Part shown: positions 44,518 through 53,575 of the stretch, piece by piece | How positions within the stretch are numbered: position 1 is the stretch's first letter | How the letters are laid out: every line of letters begins with the position of its first letter | Assembly: GCA_017305135.1 (NCBI GenBank) | Contig: JAFKNA010000006.1 | Span: forward strand, 62,001 to 126,000 | Length of the DNA: 64,000 nt | Source of the DNA: Lysobacterales bacterium | Lineage (GTDB): Bacteria; Pseudomonadota; Gammaproteobacteria; Xanthomonadales; Rhodanobacteraceae | Direction: 5' to 3' | Translations under genes and position numbers: made by a program | Notes under the pieces: model-generated | Seen by the model: the letters and a program-made list of their open reading frames with translations, nothing else | Database searches by the model: none | What the model was told of the DNA's origin: nothing

Positions 44518-45885
44518 ATGAGCCTGGAAACCTACGAAAACAACGACTTGAACGAAGGATTGTTCCGCATCATCCCGCGTGCCGAACACAGCATTTCGCG
44601 CCGGAACATCTCCAGCGGCGCGGTGCGCGTGCTGTACCGCCTGCACGAGGCGGGCTACCGCGCGTGCCTGGTCGGTGGCGCCGTGCGCGACCTGCTGCTG
44701 GGCGGCAATCCCAAGGATTTCGACGTCGCCACCGATGCCACGCCCGAGCAGGTGCGCGCGCTGTTCCGCAACTGCCGGCTGATCGGCCGCCGCTTCCGGC
44801 TGGCGCACGTGCTGTTCGGCCGCGAGATCGTGGAGGTGGCGACCTTCCGCGGCAGCGAGGACGATGGCAGCGGCGATCGCCACCTGGTCGACGGCCGGCT
44901 GGTGCGCGACAACGTCTACGGCACGATCGAGGAGGACGCGCTGCGCCGCGACTTCACCATCAACGCGCTCTATTACGACATCGCCGATTTCAGCGTGCTG
45001 GATGCGGTCGGCGGCATGGCGGATCTCGAACGACGGGTGCTGCGCCTGATCGGCGACCCGGACCTGCGCTACCGCGAGGATCCGGTGCGCATGCTGCGCG
45101 CGGCGCGCATCGCCGCCAAGCTCGATTTCACGATCGCCCCGGAAACGGCCGCTCCGTTCGCGAAGCTGGCGCCGCTTCTTGCCGAGGCGCCTCCGGCGCG
45201 CCTGTTCGACGAATGCATGAAGCTCTTCATGAGCGGCTATGGCCTGGCCAGCTTCCGCGCGCTGGAGCAGCACGGCCTGCTTCAATACGTGTTCCCGGCC
45301 ACTGCCCGCAGCATCGCGGAGGCCAAAGCGCCGCACGTGCGCCAGCTGATCGAGGAGATGCTCGCCAGTACCGACGCGCGCGTGCGCGCCGACAAGCCGG
45401 TGACGCCGGCCTTCCTGCTCGCCGCGCTGCTCTGGGAGCCGGTCCGCCAGGCCGCCGAAGCGCTGGTCGTCGCCGGTACCGAGCACACTGCCGCCTGGCA
45501 GGACGCCGCCGACCGTGTGCTCCGCGAGCAGTCGCGCCACGTCGCGCTGCCGCGCCGCTTTACCCTCGGCGCCGAGGAGATCTGGGCGCTGCAGCCGCGT
45601 TTCGCACAGAACACCCGCAAGCGCGCGCTGCGCCTGCTTGCCCATCCGCGTTTCCGCGCCGCCTACGATTTCCTGCTGCTGCGGGCCGGCGAATCGCCGC
45701 AACTGGCCGCGCTCGGTCACTGGTGGACGATCGCGCAGGAGCTGGGCGCCGACGAATTCGCCGCACAACTGGCGACCATGCCCGAACTCGCCGCCGCCGA
45801 GGCCGAGGCCGCGCCACGCAAGCGCGCGCGCCGCCGTCGGCGCAAGCCGCAGACCGCCGCCCCGTCGGGATCGGGCCAGGCTTGA
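44518..45885 (+). CDS. pcnB: Poly(A) polymerase I
   Basis: Adds 3' poly(A) tails that promote RNA decay. The 455-residue nucleotidyltransferase has LVGGAVRDLLLGG, the catalytic DxD in PKDFDVATDATPEQ, RFRLAHVLFGREIVEVATFRG and the RNA-binding RRDFTINALYYD block; the tail is basic (RKRARRRRRKPQ), as in PcnB. The tRNA-like CCA-adding specificity is ruled out by length and neighbours. folK follows after five bases, the standard order. Confidence 0.95.
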   Translation: MSLETYENNDLNEGLFRIIPRAEHSISRRNISSGAVRVLYRLHEAGYRACLVGGAVRDLLLGGNPKDFDVATDATPEQVRALFRNCRLIGRRFRLAHVLFGREIVEVATFRGSEDDGSGDRHLVDGRLVRDNVYGTIEEDALRRDFTINALYYDIADFSVLDAVGGMADLERRVLRLIGDPDLRYREDPVRMLRAARIAAKLDFTIAPETAAPFAKLAPLLAEAPPARLFDECMKLFMSGYGLASFRALEQHGLLQYVFPATARSIAEAKAPHVRQLIEEMLASTDARVRADKPVTPAFLLAALLWEPVRQAAEALVVAGTEHTAAWQDAADRVLREQSRHVALPRRFTLGAEEIWALQPRFAQNTRKRALRLLAHPRFRAAYDFLLLRAGESPQLAALGHWWTIAQELGADEFAAQLATMPELAAAEAEAAPRKRARRRRRKPQTAAPSGSGQA

Positions 45886-45889
45886 CGCC

Positions 45890-46444
45890 ATGCCTCCGGC
45901 GCACGCCGATCCCGGCGCGGGCGCTCCGACCGGCCCGGAACGCCTCGCCCTGGTCGGCCTCGGCAGCAACCTGGGCGAATCGGCCGTGGAGGTGCGCAAG
46001 GCGCTCACGGCGCTCGCCGGGCTGCCCGCGACGCGCCTCCTGCGCCATTCGCGGCTGTTCCGCACCGCGCCCTGGGGCGTGACCGCGCAACCTGCCTTCG
46101 TCAACGCGGCGGCGGAACTCGCGACGCGCCTGGCGCCGCGGGAGCTGCTCGATCACCTGCTGGCCATCGAGCAGCGGCAGGGCCGCCATCGCCACGGCGA
46201 GCGCTGGGGGCCGCGCCTGATCGACCTCGACCTGCTCTGCCTCGGCGACCTCGCGGTCGATGAGCCGGGCCTGGTGTTGCCGCATCCGCACCTCGCCGAG
46301 CGGGCCTTCGTGCTGGCGCCGCTGGCCGATCTCGACCCGGACCGGATGCTGCCGGGCGTCGGCCGGGTGCGCGAGCTGCTGGCCAGGGTGGACGCCAGCG
46401 GCTGCGTGCCGCTGCTTGAGGTCGGGCAAGTACGCGGGGAATAA
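45890..46444 (+). CDS. folK: 2-amino-4-hydroxy-6-hydroxymethyldihydropteridine pyrophosphokinase
   Basis: Transfers pyrophosphate from ATP to the pterin in folate synthesis. The 184-residue enzyme begins after a Pro/Ala leader with LALVGLGSNLGESAVEV, then has TAPWGVTAQPAFVNAA, the metal-binding RLIDLDLLCLGD and the PHPHLAERAFVLAPLAD signature. It overlaps the earliest possible panB start by one base. Confidence 0.95.
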   Translation: MPPAHADPGAGAPTGPERLALVGLGSNLGESAVEVRKALTALAGLPATRLLRHSRLFRTAPWGVTAQPAFVNAAAELATRLAPRELLDHLLAIEQRQGRHRHGERWGPRLIDLDLLCLGDLAVDEPGLVLPHPHLAERAFVLAPLADLDPDRMLPGVGRVRELLARVDASGCVPLLEVGQVRGE

Positions 46445-46473
46445 TGCAAGGCTCCTTCCAAGGCCGAGCCGCG

Positions 46474-47286
46474 ATGTACACCAGCGCGAATGCGACCCCG
46501 GTAACCGTGCCCGAGTTGCACGCGAAGAAGCGCCGCGGCGAGAAGATCGTGTCGATCACCGCCTACGACGCGAGCATCGCCACGCGCGCCGACGAGGCAG
46601 GCGTGGATTTCGTGCTGGTCGGGGATTCCCTCGGCATGGTGGTGCAGGGGCATCCCAGCACGCTGCCGGTCACCATGGACCAGATGGCCTACCACACGGC
46701 CTGCGTCGCGCGCGGCCTGCGGCGCGCCCTGCTGGTCGCCGATCTGCCGTTCATGAGTTTCCGCGACGTGCCGACGGCACTCGCCAACGCGGCGCGCCTG
46801 TTCTCCGAATGCGGCGCGGCGATGGTCAAGCTCGAAGGCGGTGGCTGGGTGTGCAAGGTCATCGAGGCGCTGGTCCGGCACGAGATGCCGGTGTGCGCGC
46901 ACCTTGGCCTCACCCCGCAATCGGTGCATCGCCTCGGCGGCTACCGGGTGCAGGGCAAGACCGAGGCCGCGGCCGAACGGCTGCGCGCGGACGCGCACGC
47001 GGTGGAGGCGGCGGGCGCCGCCCTGCTGGTGCTGGAATGCGTGCCGGCCGCGCTGGCCGAGAGCATCAGCCGCGAGCTGCGCATCCCCACCATCGGCATC
47101 GGCGCCGGGCCGGGTTGCGATGGGCAGATCCTGGTCGTGCACGATCTCCTCGGCATCACCCCGGGCAAGCGCCCGCGCTTCACCCGCGACTTCCTCGCCG
47201 GCACGCACTCGGTCGTCGACGCGATCGGCGCCTATGCCGCGGCGGTGCGGAGTGGTGAATTCCCCGCCCCCGAACACGCGTTCTGA
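46474..47286 (+). CDS. panB: 3-methyl-2-oxobutanoate hydroxymethyltransferase
   Basis: First step of pantothenate synthesis, adding a one-carbon unit to ketoisovalerate. The TIM-barrel protein has VSITAYDASIATRADEAG, VLVGDSLGMVVQGH, the VKLEGGGW region, GYRVQGKTEAAA and IGIGAGPGCDGQILVVHD. I prefer ATG 46474 (270 residues, MYTSANATPVTVPEL) because related proteins start that way; ATG 46444 in the same frame, overlapping the folK stop, would add ten residues. Followed by panC after four bases. Confidence 0.95.
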   Translation: MYTSANATPVTVPELHAKKRRGEKIVSITAYDASIATRADEAGVDFVLVGDSLGMVVQGHPSTLPVTMDQMAYHTACVARGLRRALLVADLPFMSFRDVPTALANAARLFSECGAAMVKLEGGGWVCKVIEALVRHEMPVCAHLGLTPQSVHRLGGYRVQGKTEAAAERLRADAHAVEAAGAALLVLECVPAALAESISRELRIPTIGIGAGPGCDGQILVVHDLLGITPGKRPRFTRDFLAGTHSVVDAIGAYAAAVRSGEFPAPEHAF

Positions 47287-47290
47287 GCCC

Positions 47291-48130
47291 GTGCAGACCG
47301 TCATCCGCGCCGCGGAACTGCGCTCCCTGCTCGCCGCCGCCCGTGGCGCGGGCAGGCGCATCGGTTTCGTGCCGACGATGGGCAACCTCCATGCCGGGCA
47401 CCAGTCGCTGATCAGCCTGGCACGCGAGCGCAGCGATCTCGTCGTCGCCAGCGTCTTCGTCAATCCGACCCAGTTCGGTCCCAGCGAGGACTTCTCGCGT
47501 TATCCGCGCACCCCGGAAGCCGATGCCGCCGCGCTGGCGGCGCAAGGCTGCGACGTGATGTTCCTGCCGGCGGTTGACGAGCTTTATCCGCACGGTGCGG
47601 AAAACGCGGTGCGCATCCACGTGCCGGGCCTTTCGGAGACCCTGGAAGGCGCGATCCGTCCGGGCCATTTCGACGGCGTGGCCACCGTGTGCGCGGCGCT
47701 GTTCAATCTGGTACAGCCGGACCTGGCCGTATTCGGGCAGAAGGACTACCAGCAGCTGCTGGTGATCCGCAGGCTGGTCGCCGACCTGTCCTTTCCGATC
47801 GAGGTCCTTGCTGCGCCGATCGTGCGCGAGCCGAGCGGTCTCGCCATGAGTTCGCGCAATCAGTACCTCGATCCCGACCAGCGCGAGCGGGCGGCGGCGA
47901 TCTTCGCCACGCTCGGCTGGATGCGGGACGAGGCGCAGGCCGGCCGCGCCGCCGCGGACATCGAACAGGGGGCGCTGCTGCGGCTGGAGTCCGCCGGCCT
48001 GCGTCCCGATTACGCCGTGATCCGGCGCGCCGATGACCTTGCCGAAGCCGGTGCCGGCGATGGGCCACGGGTGGCCCTCGTCGCGGCGCGCCTCGGCAGC
48101 ACGCGCCTGATCGACAACCAACTGCTCTGA
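47291..48130 (+). CDS. panC: Pantothenate synthetase
   Basis: Joins pantoate and beta-alanine with ATP. The 279-residue enzyme has the nucleotide-binding FVPTMGNLHAGHQSLI, ASVFVNPTQFGPSEDF, the EGAIRPGHFDGVATVC loop, FGQKDYQQLLVIRR and the KMSKS-like GLAMSSRNQYL. The start is GTG at 47291. It lies in the panB-panC operon; panD is separated by a 277-bp gap holding a small-RNA candidate. Confidence 0.96.
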   Translation: MQTVIRAAELRSLLAAARGAGRRIGFVPTMGNLHAGHQSLISLARERSDLVVASVFVNPTQFGPSEDFSRYPRTPEADAAALAAQGCDVMFLPAVDELYPHGAENAVRIHVPGLSETLEGAIRPGHFDGVATVCAALFNLVQPDLAVFGQKDYQQLLVIRRLVADLSFPIEVLAAPIVREPSGLAMSSRNQYLDPDQRERAAAIFATLGWMRDEAQAGRAAADIEQGALLRLESAGLRPDYAVIRRADDLAEAGAGDGPRVALVAARLGSTRLIDNQLL

Positions 48131-48151
48131 ACCGCGTCGACTCGGATTCTG

Positions 48152-48181
48152 TTGCGGATTTGCCAGATCGTGTGGTATTCT
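48152..48181 (+). promoter_or_regulatory. Sigma70-type promoter in the panC-panD gap
   Basis: TTGCGG (48152-48157), an 18-base spacer and TATTCT (48176-48181). The same two hexamers with the same spacing are seen before gcvR. Start of transcription is expected near 48188. Confidence 0.65.
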
Positions 48182-48187
48182 CCCCAC

Positions 48188-48304
48188 GTCTTCGCGCTTT
48201 CCGCAACACTCCTCTTGCAGCGCGAAGATGATGCAGGGCGCATTCAGGCAATCGTCACTCCGATTGGAACCCTCGCAGCCGACAAGCGCGCGAGGGTTTT
48301 TTTT
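48188..48304 (+). ncRNA. Candidate small structured RNA between panC and panD
   Basis: Not a known family to me. A predicted promoter is followed by a perfect nine-pair hairpin CTTCGCGCT/AGCGCGAAG (48190-48198 and 48219-48227) with a 20-base loop containing ACTCCTC, a small hairpin CAATC/GATTG around GTCACTCC (about 48250-48267), and a Rho-independent terminator ending at 48304. No ORF fits. The loops carry CUCC(U) sequences able to pair with ribosome-binding sites, a trait of several bacterial regulatory RNAs. Alternatively it is a leader of panD with premature termination. Confidence 0.55.
48270..48304 (+). terminator. Rho-independent terminator of the small-RNA candidate
   Basis: CCCTCGC (48270-48276) pairs with GCGAGGG (48290-48296), followed by eight T residues. 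Confidence 0.9.
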
Positions 48305-48407
48305 GTGCCGGCTTGCAACATTCATGCTGCACCCGCACATGGATTTGCTAGAATTGCCGCATAGGCGTGTGTAGCCAAAAGGCAACACGTCCATCCCGGA
48401 GAAGTCC

Positions 48408-48788
48408 ATGCACCTGAACCTCCTCAAGGCCAAGATCCATCGCGCCACCGTGACCATGGCCGAGCTCCATTACGAGGGCTCGTGCGCCATCGATGGCGAC
48501 CTGCTCGATGCCTCCGGGATCCGCGAGTACGAGCAGATCCACATCTACGACGTCAACAACGGCGAGCGCTTCTCGACCTACGCGATCCGCGCCGAAGAGG
48601 GCTCTGGCACGATCTCGATCAACGGCGCCGCCGCGCACCGTGCCCAGCCGGGCGACCTCATCATCATCTGCGCCTACGCCGGCTTCAGCGAGGCCGAGGC
48701 CAGCATCCACAAGCCGCAGCTGGTCTACGTGGACGCGCAGAACCGCATCACGCGGATGAGCCGGTCGATTCCCAAGCAGGTGGCTTAG
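48408..48788 (+). CDS. panD: Aspartate 1-decarboxylase
   Basis: Makes beta-alanine for pantothenate. The 126-residue proenzyme self-cleaves at Gly24-Ser25 in [12 protein letters not shown] to form the pyruvoyl cofactor; [18 protein letters not shown] and [18 protein letters not shown] complete the fold. It has its own start with a GGAG ribosome site, apart from panBC by the small-RNA candidate and terminator. Confidence 0.96.
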   Translation: MHLNLLKAKIHRATVTMAELHYEGSCAIDGDLLDASGIREYEQIHIYDVNNGERFSTYAIRAEEGSGTISINGAAAHRAQPGDLIIICAYAGFSEAEASIHKPQLVYVDAQNRITRMSRSIPKQVA

Positions 48789-48861
48789 CTTTTGCGATCT
48801 TCCCTGATCGCTGCTCCGAGGTGCGCCTGAACAACTCGCCGCAAGAGCCTCCGGACGGTTC

Positions 48862-48886
48862 ACGAGCGGCCATCCCTGGCCGCACT
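48862..48886. repeat. GGCCATCCCTGGCC palindromic repeat
   Basis: GAGCGGCCATCCCTGGCCGC forms a strong stem with TCCC loop; the same core occurs near 26955. Located between convergent panD and queG. Confidence 0.6.
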
Positions 48887-48891
48887 TCCGA

Positions 48892-50013
48892 TCAAGTGCC
48901 GCCCTCGATGGGAAGAGGTGAGTCGGAGAGCGCGAGTGCGGGCGGGTCCCGGGCGTGCTGGGCGAGGGCCCAGGTGACGTGTTCACGCACGAGGCTTGAG
49001 GGATCATCGCGGCGGGATTCAAGGGCGGCGATGACGGTGGGGGTGGTGGGGGCGTTGCCGAGGGCGACGGCGATGTTGCGCAGCCAGCCCGCGTAGCCGG
49101 TGCGGCGGATCGCCATGCCTTCGGTGCGCTGCAGGAACTCTTCTTCGGTCCAGGCGAAGAGGTCGACCAGCGCCGCGCCGTCGAGGCCGTGGCGCGGGAT
49201 GAAATCCGCCTCGGGCGTCGGCGTGGCGAACTTGTTCCAGGGGCACACCAGCTGGCAGTCGTCGCAGCCGAAGATGCGGTTGCCCATGGGTTTCCGGAGC
49301 TCCTCCGGGATCGGCCCGCGCAGTTCGATGGTGAGATAGGAAATGCAGCGCCGCGCGTCCAGCCGGTAGGGCGCGATGATCGCCTGCGTCGGGCAGACGT
49401 CGATGCAGCGCCGGCAGGTGCCGCAGTGCGCGCTGGCCGGTGGGTCGGGCGGCAGCGGCAGGTCGGTGTAGATCTCGCCGAGGAAGAACCATGATCCGGC
49501 ATGCCGGCTGAGCGCCAGAGTGTGCTTGCCGATCCAGCCGAGGCCGGCATTCCGCGCCAGCGCCTTTTCGAGCACCGGGGCCGAATCGGTGAAAGCGCGA
49601 TAGCCAAACGGCCCGGCCATTTCGGCGATGCGCCCGGCAAGCTTCTGCAGGCGGCCGCGGATCAGCTTGTGGTAATCGCGTCCGAGCGCGTAGCGGGAGA
49701 CATAGCCGCGCGAAGGGTCGTCCAGCACCTCCCCGGCGCGTGCGAGATCCGGTGGCGCGTAGTTCATGCGCGCTGAGATCACGCGGACGGTGCCGGCGAC
49801 GAGCTCGGCCGGCCGACTGCGGCGCGTGCCGTGGCGCTCCATGTAGTCCATGTCGCCATGCAGTCCGGCTTCGAGCCAGTCGAGCAGGTGCGCTTCGTCG
49901 GCGGCGAGGTCGATGTCGGCAATGCCGACCTGCTGGAAGCCGAGCTCGGCGCCCCATTGCCGGATGTCCGCCACCAGCGCGGCGTAGTCGATGGATCGTT
50001 CGGTGCTGTTCAT
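48892..50013 (-). CDS. queG: Epoxyqueuosine reductase QueG
   Basis: Cobalamin- and iron-sulfur-dependent enzyme that reduces epoxyqueuosine to queuosine in tRNA. The 373-residue protein shows the N-terminal QVGIADIDLAADEAHLLDWL region, GYVSRYALGRDYHKLIRGRL, two ferredoxin-type clusters (CGTCRRCIDVCP and FGCDDCQLVCPWN) and a C-terminal HEAT-like part (LRNIAVALGNAP). It is divergent from nnr, a common arrangement. A much longer frame upstream is the antisense shadow of nnr and tsaE. Confidence 0.95.
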   Translation of the reverse strand: MNSTERSIDYAALVADIRQWGAELGFQQVGIADIDLAADEAHLLDWLEAGLHGDMDYMERHGTRRSRPAELVAGTVRVISARMNYAPPDLARAGEVLDDPSRGYVSRYALGRDYHKLIRGRLQKLAGRIAEMAGPFGYRAFTDSAPVLEKALARNAGLGWIGKHTLALSRHAGSWFFLGEIYTDLPLPPDPPASAHCGTCRRCIDVCPTQAIIAPYRLDARRCISYLTIELRGPIPEELRKPMGNRIFGCDDCQLVCPWNKFATPTPEADFIPRHGLDGAALVDLFAWTEEEFLQRTEGMAIRRTGYAGWLRNIAVALGNAPTTPTVIAALESRRDDPSSLVREHVTWALAQHARDPPALALSDSPLPIEGGT

Positions 50014-50130
50014 GGTGCCCGGGGTGTGGGCGTGTGGGCGGCGCCCGCGCCAAGTGCGCGACGGCGCGATCGGATGCGGCCTGCAAGGACGCAAGCATAA
50101 CCTGCCGGCACCGCGACCTATAATCCGGCG

Positions 50131-51618
50131 ATGCCCGGATCCATTCCTTCCAGCAGGCTGCATACGGCGGCCAAGGTGCGCGCCATCGACCGCCACGCCA
50201 TCGAGGTGCTGGGCATCCCCGGCATCGAGCTGATGCAGCGGGCCGCGGCGGCGGCGTTCACGGAACTTCGCCGGCGCTGGCCGGCGGCGCGCCGGCTGCT
50301 CCTGCTCGCCGGCAGTGGCAACAACGGCGGCGACGCCTATCTTCTCGGCGTGCGCGCCCGCGAGGCAGGCTTCGATGTCGAGGCGATCGCCGTCGGCCAG
50401 GCGAGCGGCGGCGATGCGCTCCGCGCGCGGCTGGCCTTCGTCGCCGCCGGCGGGCGACTGCTCGAAGCCGTCCCCGACATGCGGCTCCCCGACGCTGATG
50501 TCCATGTCGACGGCCTCTTCGGCACCGGGCTGGCGCGGCCGGTCGAAGGCATGGCGGCGGAGCTCATCGCGGCGCTCAACGCCAGCGGCCGGCCGGTGCT
50601 GGCGCTCGACGTGCCCTCGGGCCTCGACGCCGACACCGGCACGCGGCTGGGCGCTGCGGTGCAGGCCGCTGCCACCGTCAGCTTCGTGGCCTGGAAGCGC
50701 GGCCTGTTCACCGCCGATGGCGCCGACTGCTGCGGCGAGCGGGTGCTCGCGGACCTCGACCTGCCCGGCGACGCGTACGCCGCGCAAGCCGATGCGGAAC
50801 TTCTCGACGGCACCCTCGACGGCCTTCTGCCGCCACGCCCGGCGAACGCCAACAAGGGCTGCTACGGCCATGTCCTCGCCATCGGCGGCGACCACGGCAT
50901 GGGCGGATCGATCCAGCTCACGGCGCGGGCGGCGCTGCGCACCGGTGCGGGGCTGGTCAGCGTGGCGACGCGCCCCGGCAACGTGCCGGCGCTCAACGCC
51001 GCCTGCCCCGAGCTCATGGCGCATGCCGCCGAGTCGCCGGCCGAGTTCCGCTCGCTGCTGGGGCGCGCCAGCGTGCTCGCCATCGGTCCGGGGCTGGGGC
51101 AGGGCGAGTGGGGGCAGGCGCTGCTCGCTTCCACGCTGGAGGCCGGCAAACCACTGGTGCTGGATGCGGACGCGCTGAATCTCCTTGCCGCCGCGCCGCG
51201 CGAGCTGCCCGCGGACACGATAATGACGCCGCATCCGGGCGAGGCGGGGCGGCTGCTCGGGATCTCCGCGACGGAGGTGCAGCGCGACCGCTTCGCCGCG
51301 GCCCGCGAACTCGCCTCGCGCTTCGATGCCGTGCTGGTGCTGAAAGGGGCGGGAACCCTGGTGGCCGCGCCCGACGGACGCGTCGCCGTCTGCCCCTGGG
51401 GCAATCCCGGCATGGCCTCCGGCGGCATGGGCGACCTCCTGACCGGCGTCATCGCGGCGCTGCTCGCGCAGCACCTGTCGCCCTGGGACGCCGCGCGGCT
51501 CGGCGTGGCGCTGCACGCGCGCGCCGGCGACGCTGCCGCCGGCGAGGCTCCGCGCGGGCTGCTGGCCGTGGATCTCCTGGCGCCACTGCGCCGCCTTGCC
51601 AACGGCTGCGCGCCATGA
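50131..51618 (+). CDS. nnr: Bifunctional NAD(P)HX epimerase/dehydratase
   Basis: Repairs hydrated NADH and NADPH. The 495-residue fusion has an N-terminal epimerase (YjeF_N, about 1-210, with LLLAGSGNNGGDAYLLG and VDGLFGTGLARPVEG) and a C-terminal ADP-dependent dehydratase (about 225-490, with GCYGHVLAIGGDHGMGGS, TPHPGEAGRLLG and the catalytic aspartate in ASGGMGDLLTG). It is coupled to tsaE by ATGA. Confidence 0.96.
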   Translation: MPGSIPSSRLHTAAKVRAIDRHAIEVLGIPGIELMQRAAAAAFTELRRRWPAARRLLLLAGSGNNGGDAYLLGVRAREAGFDVEAIAVGQASGGDALRARLAFVAAGGRLLEAVPDMRLPDADVHVDGLFGTGLARPVEGMAAELIAALNASGRPVLALDVPSGLDADTGTRLGAAVQAAATVSFVAWKRGLFTADGADCCGERVLADLDLPGDAYAAQADAELLDGTLDGLLPPRPANANKGCYGHVLAIGGDHGMGGSIQLTARAALRTGAGLVSVATRPGNVPALNAACPELMAHAAESPAEFRSLLGRASVLAIGPGLGQGEWGQALLASTLEAGKPLVLDADALNLLAAAPRELPADTIMTPHPGEAGRLLGISATEVQRDRFAAARELASRFDAVLVLKGAGTLVAAPDGRVAVCPWGNPGMASGGMGDLLTGVIAALLAQHLSPWDAARLGVALHARAGDAAAGEAPRGLLAVDLLAPLRRLANGCAP

Positions 51619-52094
51619 GGCGCGACCTTGGCCGGCTCGACGAGGGCGAACTCGCGGCGGTGGCAAGGCGGCTCGCGCCCGCCGCGGCCGCTGGCGGCGT
51701 GCTTTACCTCGTGGGCGAACTCGGCGCCGGCAAGACCACCTTCGCGCGCGCCCTGCTGCGCGCGCTCGGCGTGGGTGAGCGAGTGAAGAGCCCGACCTAC
51801 AGCCTGGTCGAATCCTACCGGGTCGGCGCACTCGACGTGCACCACCTCGACCTCTACCGCATCGCCGATCCCGGCGAGCTCGAATGGCTGGGCCTCGGCG
51901 ACTTGAGCGGCCCCGGCGCGCTGCTGGTCGTGGAATGGCCGGAGCGCGGCAGCGGCGCGCTGCCGCAACCGGATCTCGCCGTGCAGCTCGCGCATGCCGG
52001 GGAATTGCGCGCGCTGGCCCTCGAGGCACGCAGCCCGCGCGGCATCCCCTGGTTGGCGGCGGCGGCTGCCGGCGCAGCGGAAATCCCTGAATGA
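51615..52094 (+). CDS. tsaE: tRNA threonylcarbamoyladenosine synthesis ATPase TsaE
   Basis: ATPase that turns over the TsaB-TsaD complex making t6A in tRNA. The 159-residue protein has Walker A LVGELGAGKTTFARAL, the family signature KSPTYSLVESY, HHLDLYRIADPGELEWLGL and VVEWPERG. It overlaps nnr by four bases and precedes amiB. Confidence 0.96.
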   Translation: MRRDLGRLDEGELAAVARRLAPAAAAGGVLYLVGELGAGKTTFARALLRALGVGERVKSPTYSLVESYRVGALDVHHLDLYRIADPGELEWLGLGDLSGPGALLVVEWPERGSGALPQPDLAVQLAHAGELRALALEARSPRGIPWLAAAAAGAAEIPE

Positions 52095-52178
52095 ACATCA
52101 GGAACACCGCGCAGCCTTCGGATTTGGAAGGAAAAGACCTCTTGATTTCCATGTCCGGTTTCGCGTTGAATACGCAGC

Positions 52179-53510
52179 ATGCGCGATCCCGCCTTCCGCC
52201 GCCGGCTCGTTCTCGGTGCCGCAGCCGTCCTGCTGGCGGCCGGATGCGCGCACGCGGCGGAAGTGACCGGGCTGCGCATCTGGCCGGCTGAAGACCACAC
52301 CCGTGCTGTCATCGACCTGTCCGGGCCGGTGGACTACAAGCTGTTCGAGCTGGCCAGCCCCGACCGTATCGTGCTCGATCTCAAGGGCAGCCACTTCGCC
52401 GCCGGCTTCGAGGCTGCGGCCAGTGGCGGCGCCCTCAAGGGCGTGCGCGCCGGCCGCCAGGGCAAGGCGGATGCGCGCATCGTGTTCGACTTGGCGACGG
52501 GCGCGCGTCCCAGGAGCTTCCTGCTGCCGCCCGGCGACAAGGCCGGGCATCGCCTGGTGGTCGACCTCTACCCCGCCGGCGCCAAGCCGCTGCCGGTGAA
52601 GCGCGCCCCGGAAATCGCCGCCGGCAAGGCGCGCGACATCGTCATCGCCATCGACGCCGGCCACGGCGGCAAGGACCCGGGCTCGATCGGCGCCAGCGGC
52701 ACGCACGAAAAGCGCATCACCCTCGCGGTCGCGCGCGAACTCAAGGCGCTGGTCGACAGGACGCCCGGCATGACCGGCGTGCTGACCCGCGATGGCGACT
52801 ACTTCATTCCGCTGGAGCAGCGCTACGCCAAGGCGCGCGCGGCCAAGGCGGACCTCTTCATCTCGATCCATGCCGACGCCTTCACCAACGCCGACGCGCG
52901 CGGGTCCTCGGTTTGGGTGCTGTCGCCGCGTGGTGCCACCAGCGAGGCGGCGCGCTGGCTGGCCGATCGCGAGAACCGCGCCGACCTCGTTGGCGGCGTC
53001 ACCCTCGACGACAAGGACGACACCCTGGCCAAGGTGCTGCTCGATCTCTCGCAGGGCGCCACCATGGGCGCCAGCAATGCTGTCGCCGAACACGTGCTGA
53101 GCGCCCTCGGACGGATCGGGCCGACCCACCGCAGCTACGTCGAGCGGGCCAATTTCGTGGTGCTGCGCTCGCCGGACGTGCCCTCGATCCTGGTCGAGAC
53201 CGCCTTCATCACCAACCCCGCCGAGGAAGCGCGACTGAAGACGCCAGCCCATCGCGAGAAGCTCGCCGCGGCCATCCTCGACGGCGTGCGCAACCACTTC
53301 CGAGCCTCGCCGCCACCCGGCAGCCTGTTCGCACAGGAGCGCGAGCGCGGCAGGCGCGCCGCCGCCGAACGCTACGTCGTCAGCCGTGGCGACACCCTCA
53401 GCACCATCGCCGCACGCCACGGCGTGAGCACCGCCGAACTCCGCGCCGCCAATGCCCGCCCCGACGAGCGCGTGCTGGTCGGCGAAGTCCTGGCCATTCC
53501 GTCCGGCTGA
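52179..53510 (+). CDS. amiB: N-acetylmuramoyl-L-alanine amidase (AMIN-amidase-LysM)
   Basis: Periplasmic zinc amidase that splits septal peptidoglycan during division. The 443-residue protein has an N-terminal signal sequence, an AMIN targeting domain (about 28-125), an Amidase_3 domain with the zinc ligands in IAIDAGHGGKDPGSIG and in ISIHADAF, and catalytic glutamate in ILVETAFITNPAEE, and a C-terminal LysM (YVVSRGDTLSTIAARHGVS). Position after tsaE supports AmiB. mutL, usually next, is not here. Confidence 0.93.
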   Translation: MRDPAFRRRLVLGAAAVLLAAGCAHAAEVTGLRIWPAEDHTRAVIDLSGPVDYKLFELASPDRIVLDLKGSHFAAGFEAAASGGALKGVRAGRQGKADARIVFDLATGARPRSFLLPPGDKAGHRLVVDLYPAGAKPLPVKRAPEIAAGKARDIVIAIDAGHGGKDPGSIGASGTHEKRITLAVARELKALVDRTPGMTGVLTRDGDYFIPLEQRYAKARAAKADLFISIHADAFTNADARGSSVWVLSPRGATSEAARWLADRENRADLVGGVTLDDKDDTLAKVLLDLSQGATMGASNAVAEHVLSALGRIGPTHRSYVERANFVVLRSPDVPSILVETAFITNPAEEARLKTPAHREKLAAAILDGVRNHFRASPPPGSLFAQERERGRRAAAERYVVSRGDTLSTIAARHGVSTAELRAANARPDERVLVGEVLAIPSG

Positions 53511-53575
53511 GGAACCCGCTCGCCCGAGCATTTTGTCGTGCGGCACACGCGATTGACCGATCGGGGTCGCCGCCC

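Noticed and set aside
48892-52152. 1086-residue minus-strand open frame covering queG plus 2 kb upstream
   Set aside because: Only the part from 50013 matches a protein (QueG); the rest is antisense to nnr and tsaE with arginine- and alanine-heavy composition typical of shadow frames in GC-rich DNA.
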